Positions 59,698 to 64,000 of a stretch of DNA of 64,000 bases are shown here, in pieces. The DNA is taken from the NCBI GenBank assembly GCA_044355655.1, contig JBIKXS010000006.1, positions 39,131 to 103,130 on the forward strand. The letters are read 5' to 3'. Origin of the DNA: UBA3064 sp023258775 (GTDB taxonomy: Bacteria; Pseudomonadota; Gammaproteobacteria; Burkholderiales; Burkholderiaceae_E). Under the pieces are notes generated by a model. The model saw nothing but the letters and a program-made list of their open reading frames with translations, did no database searches and had not been told where the DNA came from. The position numbers were made by a program, and so were the translations under genes. The first letter of the stretch is position 1. Each line of letters opens with the position of its first letter.

Positions 59698-59742
59698 ACG
59701 ATGGGATCAAATCCTTAAACGATGAGATCAACTCCTTAAATC
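59680..59742 (+). repeat. 21-bp tandem repeat carrying the symporter stop codon, three copies
   Basis: Units start at 59680, 59701 and 59722 with the form ATGGGATCGAATCCTTAAACG and small variants. The first unit is the last five codons plus stop of the symporter gene (MGSNP, TAA). Copies two and three duplicate that end, each with its own TAA, downstream of the gene and ending 17 bases before glmU. Confidence 0.95.
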
Positions 59743-59758
59743 GTGTAAAAAGAATCCA

Positions 59759-61216
59759 ATGAGAAACCCGCTTCATGTGGTTGTGCTTGCCGCAGGACGT
59801 GGCAAGCGCATGCACTCGGATATCGCCAAAGTACTCCACCCCATCGGTGGACGCGCCATGCTTGAGCATGTGCTTGGGACAGTTCTAGAACTTGCGTCTA
59901 GCCCGTCACCACGCTGGGTACTTGAAGCGGTTCATGTGGTGCGAGGCTTTTCAGGTGACGCGGTAAAAGCTGCCATGGATGCGAGCGGTCTAGAGTCAGC
60001 TTTAAGCGAACAGGGCGTTGAGCTTTTCTGGCATGAGCAAACAGAGCAACGCGGCACAGGCCATGCACTGATGCAAGCCCAAGCCTCGCTCCCATCGTCA
60101 GGGCATAGCCTTATTCTTTTTGGCGATGTACCGCTTATCGAAGCAAATAGTCTCATCGAAATGATCGAGCAACTTTTTCTAGACGGCCATTCAAGCGAAG
60201 ACCGAAGCGTTATTCTGAGCGCAATGATCGACGAGCCCAAAGGCTATGGAAGGATTGTGCGCGAGCCCCAAAGCGGTGATGTCATGGGTATCGTCGAAGA
60301 GCGTGATGCCACTGAAGCCCAGCGAAAGATTGCTGAAATCAATAGCGGTATGATGCTTTTACCCAATCGCCACCTCGGACGCTGGTTATCCCAGTTATCC
60401 GACAACAATGCACAGTCCGAGTACTACCTCACCGATGTCATCGCGATGGCACATCAGCAAGGTCTTCCTGTGATCGGACATCCGATCAGCGATGCCTTGC
60501 AAATCCAAGGCGTTAACACACTGACACAACTTATCGCTTTGGAGCGCGCCTTTCAACGAAGGCTTGCCGATCGCTTACTTGCTCAAGGGGTGAAGATTTT
60601 GGATCCTAATCGCTTTGATGTGCGGGGAAGCCTCGAATGCGAATCTGACGTTTATATCGATATTAATGTTATTTTTCAAGGCCGTGTTCGACTCGGTCGC
60701 GGCGTGAGAATCGGTGCTCACTGCGTGTTGATCGATACCGAGGTTGGTGAAGGCACAGAGATTTTGCCATTTACTCATTGTGAGTCTGCGCTTATCGGCC
60801 CACGCTCTCGCATTGGCCCTTATGCAAGATTGCGCCCAGGCACCGAGCTGGGCGAGGAGAATCATGTCGGAAACTTTGTCGAGCTCAAAGCCGCAAAAAT
60901 GGGTGCGTATTCAAAAGCCAACCACTTAGCCTATGTCGGCGATGCCTTGGTAGGTTCGCGTGTGAATATTGGCGCTGGGACTATCACCTGCAATTACGAT
61001 GGCGCCAACAAGCATCAAACCGTGATCGAAGATGATGCGTTTATTGGTAGTGACAGTCAATTGGTTGCGCCAGTGCGCGTCGGCGCCGGGGCGACCCTTG
61101 GCGCGGGAACGACCCTGACCAAAGATGCGCCCGCAGGCGAACTAACTGTGTCCCGTGCAAAGCAGTTAAGTATTGCGGGGTGGAAGCGGCCAAGCAAAGC
61201 GATAAAGAAAAGCTAA
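59759..61216 (+). CDS. glmU: Bifunctional GlmU: glucosamine-1-phosphate acetyltransferase / UDP-GlcNAc pyrophosphorylase
   Basis: GlmU makes UDP-GlcNAc for peptidoglycan and lipid A. The 485-residue protein has the N-terminal nucleotidyltransferase VVLAAGRGKRMHSDIAKVLHPIGGRAMLEHV with QRGTGHALMQA and GDVPLI, and a left-handed beta-helix acetyltransferase (RLGRGVRIGAHCVLIDTEVGEGTEI, GPYARLRPGTELGEENHVGNFVELK, KANHLAYVGDA, GAGTITCNYDGANKH). It is directly upstream of glmS, so both last steps to UDP-GlcNAc precursors lie together. Confidence 0.97.
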   Translation: MRNPLHVVVLAAGRGKRMHSDIAKVLHPIGGRAMLEHVLGTVLELASSPSPRWVLEAVHVVRGFSGDAVKAAMDASGLESALSEQGVELFWHEQTEQRGTGHALMQAQASLPSSGHSLILFGDVPLIEANSLIEMIEQLFLDGHSSEDRSVILSAMIDEPKGYGRIVREPQSGDVMGIVEERDATEAQRKIAEINSGMMLLPNRHLGRWLSQLSDNNAQSEYYLTDVIAMAHQQGLPVIGHPISDALQIQGVNTLTQLIALERAFQRRLADRLLAQGVKILDPNRFDVRGSLECESDVYIDINVIFQGRVRLGRGVRIGAHCVLIDTEVGEGTEILPFTHCESALIGPRSRIGPYARLRPGTELGEENHVGNFVELKAAKMGAYSKANHLAYVGDALVGSRVNIGAGTITCNYDGANKHQTVIEDDAFIGSDSQLVAPVRVGAGATLGAGTTLTKDAPAGELTVSRAKQLSIAGWKRPSKAIKKS

Positions 61217-61268
61217 AATCAAACCACAGCTCATGGGGCTTTAAGACGCGCGAGGTTCGATCAAAATT

Positions 61269-63182
61269 ATGTGTGGCATTGTTGCAGCAACGAGCGCATC
61301 GCGTGACATCATCGGCCACTTGCTTCAAGGTCTTGAACGATTAGAGTATCGAGGCTATGACTCGGCTGGCCTTGCTTACATGGGTATGCCAAGTGGCCAA
61401 GAAGGCATAGCGACTGAGCCTTCAGGTTTGCAACGCTTGCGAGCCGTCGGCCGGGTGAGTCAACTCAAACGGCGCGTCGATGAGGTGCAAGCCCGTGCGC
61501 ACTGCGGCATTGCACACACCCGATGGGCCACCCACGGCGGTGTCACAGAGGACAATGCCCACCCCCATTTGTCGCAGGCGCAAGCTATTTCGGTATGCGT
61601 GGTGCACAACGGGATTATCGAGAACCACCATGCGCTGCGTGAAAGCTTGATCGCCGATGGTTATGCATTTGCATCGCAAACCGATACCGAAGTGATTGCC
61701 CATTTGTTACATCACGCACTTTTGAGCGCTCACAAAAGCGGTGCAAGCATGAGTCTTTTCGATGCCATGCGAAGCGTCGCACCGCGCTTGCGTGGTGCTT
61801 ATGCCCTGGCCGCCGTCTCATCGATCGAAAGCGATGTGGTGGTCGGCACCCGTTGGGGTGCGCCACTGCTCTTAGGCTATGACGCGGTTGAAGGCGCCGC
61901 CGGTGGCGAGCGTTTTTTAGCCTCCGATGTGTCAGCGCTGATTCAATCGACTCGCCATCTGTCTTATCTCGAAGAAGGCGATGTGGTTGAGATCAGGCCT
62001 GGTGCTCATCGACTTGTTGATCGGCATGGACAACATGTTCGTCGAGAAGTTGTCACGAGCGACATCAAGGCAACCGAGTTTGATTTGGGACCTTTTCAGC
62101 ACTACATGCAAAAGGAAATCTTTGAGCAACCCGCTGCCCTGGCCAATACCCTTGAGATGGTCAACGCAAGGCAGGCTCTCGTTCCCGAGTTGTTTGGCCA
62201 TGAAGCACGAGCTGTTTTTGCCCGCACCAAACAGGTGTTAATCCTAGCCTGCGGCACAAGCTATCACGCTGGCTGTGTAGCGCGTTATTGGTTTGAGTCG
62301 GTGGCGCGTCTACCAACACAGGTCGAAATTGCTAGTGAGTATCGGTATCGACAGTCGGTTCCGCTTGAAGGAACCCTCGTGATTACGATCTCGCAGTCGG
62401 GCGAAACCGCAGATACGCTTGCCGCCCTCGAACATGCACAAGCACTAGGGATGGGCGATAGCTTAAGTATTTGTAACGTTCCTGAATCGTCGTTAATCCG
62501 GGCAAGCCGTCTTCGCTTTCTAACGCGTGCAGGTCCTGAGATTGGTGTTGCTTCAACCAAGGCCTTCACAACGCAACTAGCAGCATTGTTTTTGCTCGCT
62601 CTGGTGCTTGCAAAAGCGCGCGGTCGGCTATCAAATGCCGATGAACAGACATGGGTGGGACAGTTGCGTCACCTGCCTGCAGCGATGCAAGAGGTGTTGG
62701 CCTGTGAAGAAGCGATGATTGGCTGGGCGCAACACTTTGCTGCCTGTGATCACGCGCTTTTTCTTGGGCGCGGCGTGCATTATCCAATCGCCATGGAAGG
62801 CGCATTAAAGCTTAAAGAAATTTCTTATATCCATGCAGAAAGCTACGCTGCCGGCGAACTCAAACACGGCCCACTTGCCCTGGTCGATGAAAGCATGCCT
62901 GTTTTGGCAGTCGCACCCCAAGACGCGCTGTTATCAAAATTGTTAAGTAATTTGGAAGAGGTACGTGCTCGTGGCGGGCGCCTCTTTGTCATTGCCGATA
63001 AAGACAGCGCGATGGATGCGGTCGATGGCGTGCAACTGGTAAAGCTTACCGATCATGCCGGGCTTTTATCCCCGATTTTGCATGTTTTACCGCTCCAATT
63101 ATTGGCCTATCACACGGCGCTTGTTCGCAGGACCGATGTTGATAAACCTCGTAACCTTGCCAAATCTGTAACGGTGGAATAA
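61269..63182 (+). CDS. glmS: Glutamine-fructose-6-phosphate aminotransferase (isomerizing)
   Basis: GlmS makes glucosamine 6-phosphate from fructose 6-phosphate and glutamine. The 637 residues start MCGIVAATSASRDI with the Ntn Cys next to Met, LERLEYRGYDSAG, HTRWATHGGVTEDNAHPH, then two SIS domains (ILACGTSYHAGCVARYWFE, ISQSGETADTLAAL; GRGVHYPIAMEGALKLKEISYIHAESYAAGELKHG) and the end DKPRNLAKSVTVE. It is about 25 residues longer than E. coli GlmS. A 52-base gap follows glmU. The gene converges with the P-type ATPase. Confidence 0.97.
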   Translation: MCGIVAATSASRDIIGHLLQGLERLEYRGYDSAGLAYMGMPSGQEGIATEPSGLQRLRAVGRVSQLKRRVDEVQARAHCGIAHTRWATHGGVTEDNAHPHLSQAQAISVCVVHNGIIENHHALRESLIADGYAFASQTDTEVIAHLLHHALLSAHKSGASMSLFDAMRSVAPRLRGAYALAAVSSIESDVVVGTRWGAPLLLGYDAVEGAAGGERFLASDVSALIQSTRHLSYLEEGDVVEIRPGAHRLVDRHGQHVRREVVTSDIKATEFDLGPFQHYMQKEIFEQPAALANTLEMVNARQALVPELFGHEARAVFARTKQVLILACGTSYHAGCVARYWFESVARLPTQVEIASEYRYRQSVPLEGTLVITISQSGETADTLAALEHAQALGMGDSLSICNVPESSLIRASRLRFLTRAGPEIGVASTKAFTTQLAALFLLALVLAKARGRLSNADEQTWVGQLRHLPAAMQEVLACEEAMIGWAQHFAACDHALFLGRGVHYPIAMEGALKLKEISYIHAESYAAGELKHGPLALVDESMPVLAVAPQDALLSKLLSNLEEVRARGGRLFVIADKDSAMDAVDGVQLVKLTDHAGLLSPILHVLPLQLLAYHTALVRRTDVDKPRNLAKSVTVE

Positions 63183-63185
63183 TTA

Positions 63186-64000
63186 TTACGTCAAACAAGC
63201 AAGGCGATTTTCCATCGTATGCAAGCGACGGTTTAAGAGCAGCGAGTTGCCAATGACCATAAGCGAGGACATGGCCATCGCAGCACCAGCAAAAGCGGGA
63301 TGAAGTAAACCGCATGCTGCAAGCGGTATACCTATTGCATTGAAAGCAAAAGCCCAAAAGAGATTCGTTTGAATCGTACGCCAGCAAGCGCGCCCCAGGG
63401 CAAATAAGGGAATCAGTAAGCTTGGATCGCTACGCATCAAGGTGATGGCAGCGCTTTGCTTGGCTAGATCGCTTCCCGATCCCATGGCAATGCCAACATC
63501 GGCAGCGGCTAAGGCAGGACCATCATTAATACCGTCGCCGAGCATCGCAACGGGGCCTAGTCTTGTGCGAAGTTGTCCCAGGACCTGCGCTTTTTGTTCG
63601 GGCAGCATCTGAGCGTGTGCCTCATCGATCCCAAGCGACTTGGCAAGTCGTTTGACAAGGACTTGTGCGTCTCCGCTCAGTAGTGCCGTACGGAGCCCCA
63701 TCGCATGGACGGCCCGAATCACCTCTTTTGCGCCTTCGCGCAGATGGTCATCAAAGGCGTACCAGGCGAGCACACGCCAGCCGCCACGGGCCCCGCCGCT
63801 AGCGGTATGACGAGGAGCAAGGCCATCGGCATGACCACAGGCCAGGCTATCGGAATCAAGGTCAGCTACTGCCAAAACGCTTAGGCTGTAGCCTTGAGCT
63901 ACATGCTGATCCAAACCATGTTTAAAGGCTTGCCATGTTTGCTCAGGGAGCAAAGCTTGATCTAGATCTTGGAGCACCCAGCTTGGTGAGCCCAGCCGCC
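63186..64000 (-). CDS. Heavy-metal (copper-type) P1B ATPase, C-terminal part, cut by window edge
   Basis: The frame runs from the stop at 63186 to the window edge. It starts with the partial actuator/N-domain segment RLGSPSWV and continues with ALLSGDAQVLVKRLAKSLGI, KAQVLGQLRTRLGPVAMLGDGINDGPALAAADVGIAMGSGSDLAKQSA (the hinge GDGxND) and the last pair of membrane helices (TIQTNLFWAFAFNAIGIPLAACGLLHP; SSLMVIGNSLLLNRRL). MSS in the last helix is typical for copper transporters. The metal-binding N-terminus is outside the window. Probably a copper exporter that matches the copper-requiring oxidase. Confidence 0.85.
   Translation of the reverse strand, partial: RLGSPSWVLQDLDQALLPEQTWQAFKHGLDQHVAQGYSLSVLAVADLDSDSLACGHADGLAPRHTASGGARGGWRVLAWYAFDDHLREGAKEVIRAVHAMGLRTALLSGDAQVLVKRLAKSLGIDEAHAQMLPEQKAQVLGQLRTRLGPVAMLGDGINDGPALAAADVGIAMGSGSDLAKQSAAITLMRSDPSLLIPLFALGRACWRTIQTNLFWAFAFNAIGIPLAACGLLHPAFAGAAMAMSSLMVIGNSLLLNRRLHTMENRLACLT

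Noticed and set aside
1..64000. tRNA, rRNA, prophage, integron, insertion sequence or toxin-antitoxin genes
   Set aside because: I looked for T-arm motifs, transposase motifs, inverted terminal repeats and small antitoxin-like gene pairs and found none that I could support. xerC is the chromosomal recombinase, not a phage integrase.
1..64000. Frequent GATCG-containing words as a possible DNA uptake signal
   Set aside because: The words seem common but I cannot count them reliably, and codon use in a moderately GC-rich genome may explain them. A count of over-represented 8-12-mers against a codon-shuffled control would be needed.

Overview
The window reads as a stretch of chromosome from an aerobic betaproteobacterium, most likely of the order Burkholderiales. 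Three things suggest this. First, the whole caa3-type cytochrome oxidase block (ctaC-ctaD-small assembly protein-ctaG-DUF2970-ctaE, then SURF1, a Sco-like protein, ctaA, ctaB and SCO1) is laid out as in that order. Second, the series dksA-hslV-hslU, xerC-DUF484-dapF-two LpxL-type acyltransferases and metK-SAH riboswitch-ahcY-metF is typical of it. Third, DksA is the single-cysteine type and rpoH carries a CIRCE operator. No rRNA, tRNA, insertion sequence, prophage or CRISPR array is visible. Coding density is very high, many neighbours overlap by a few bases, and no gene-free stretch exceeds about 250 bases.

Layout. 1-6.5 kb: end of a 5'-nucleotidase gene, ychF, an unknown small membrane protein, the ppk/ppx pair divergent from one shared CATG, a ferredoxin, coaD. 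6.5-11 kb: rsmD, ftsY, CIRCE-rpoH, a DMT exporter, a glutathione peroxidase. 11-21.3 kb: the cytochrome oxidase and heme A assembly block on the minus strand. 21.3-31 kb: a BioC-like methyltransferase, comF, trmL, a LOG protein, gpsA, secB, grxC, a rhodanese-fold protein, gpmA, ctpA, a MoeB/ThiF enzyme, a HAD nucleotidase. 31-41.4 kb, minus strand: argB, hslUV, dksA, a G3E GTPase, rlmI, xerC, DUF484, dapF, two lipid A acyltransferases. 41.4-46.3 kb: the methyl cycle, metK, SAH riboswitch, ahcY, tlyA, metF, with 5-formyl-THF cyclo-ligase convergent. 46.9-59.7 kb: slt, an NDUFA9-like SDR, cca, a nitronate monooxygenase, DUF2905, midA, a pteridine reductase, folB, ttcA, ubiB, a sodium/solute symporter. 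59.7-64 kb: glmU, glmS and the end of a copper-type P-ATPase.

How they fit together. Respiration (oxidase subunits, CuA/CuB insertion, heme A synthesis, UbiB, MidA), one-carbon metabolism (metK, ahcY, metF, cyclo-ligase, folB, pteridine reductase), cell envelope synthesis (dapF, LpxL pair, glmU/glmS, slt) and protein quality control (rpoH, hslUV, secB, ctpA, dksA) dominate.

Most unusual observations. (1) Eight separate short tandem-repeat arrays occur in 64 kb of otherwise conserved housekeeping sequence. Four lie at the 3' ends of genes (three of them repeat the stop codon with the duplicated unit), three are in-frame expansions inside comF, tlyA and slt, and one lies in the comF/bioC-like intergenic region. 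(2) The metK leader can be drawn as a three-way junction whose closing helix competes with a hairpin next to the ribosome binding site, a candidate for an undescribed SAM-sensing leader. (3) The SAH riboswitch upstream of ahcY contains a terminator-like P4 hairpin followed by a U run.
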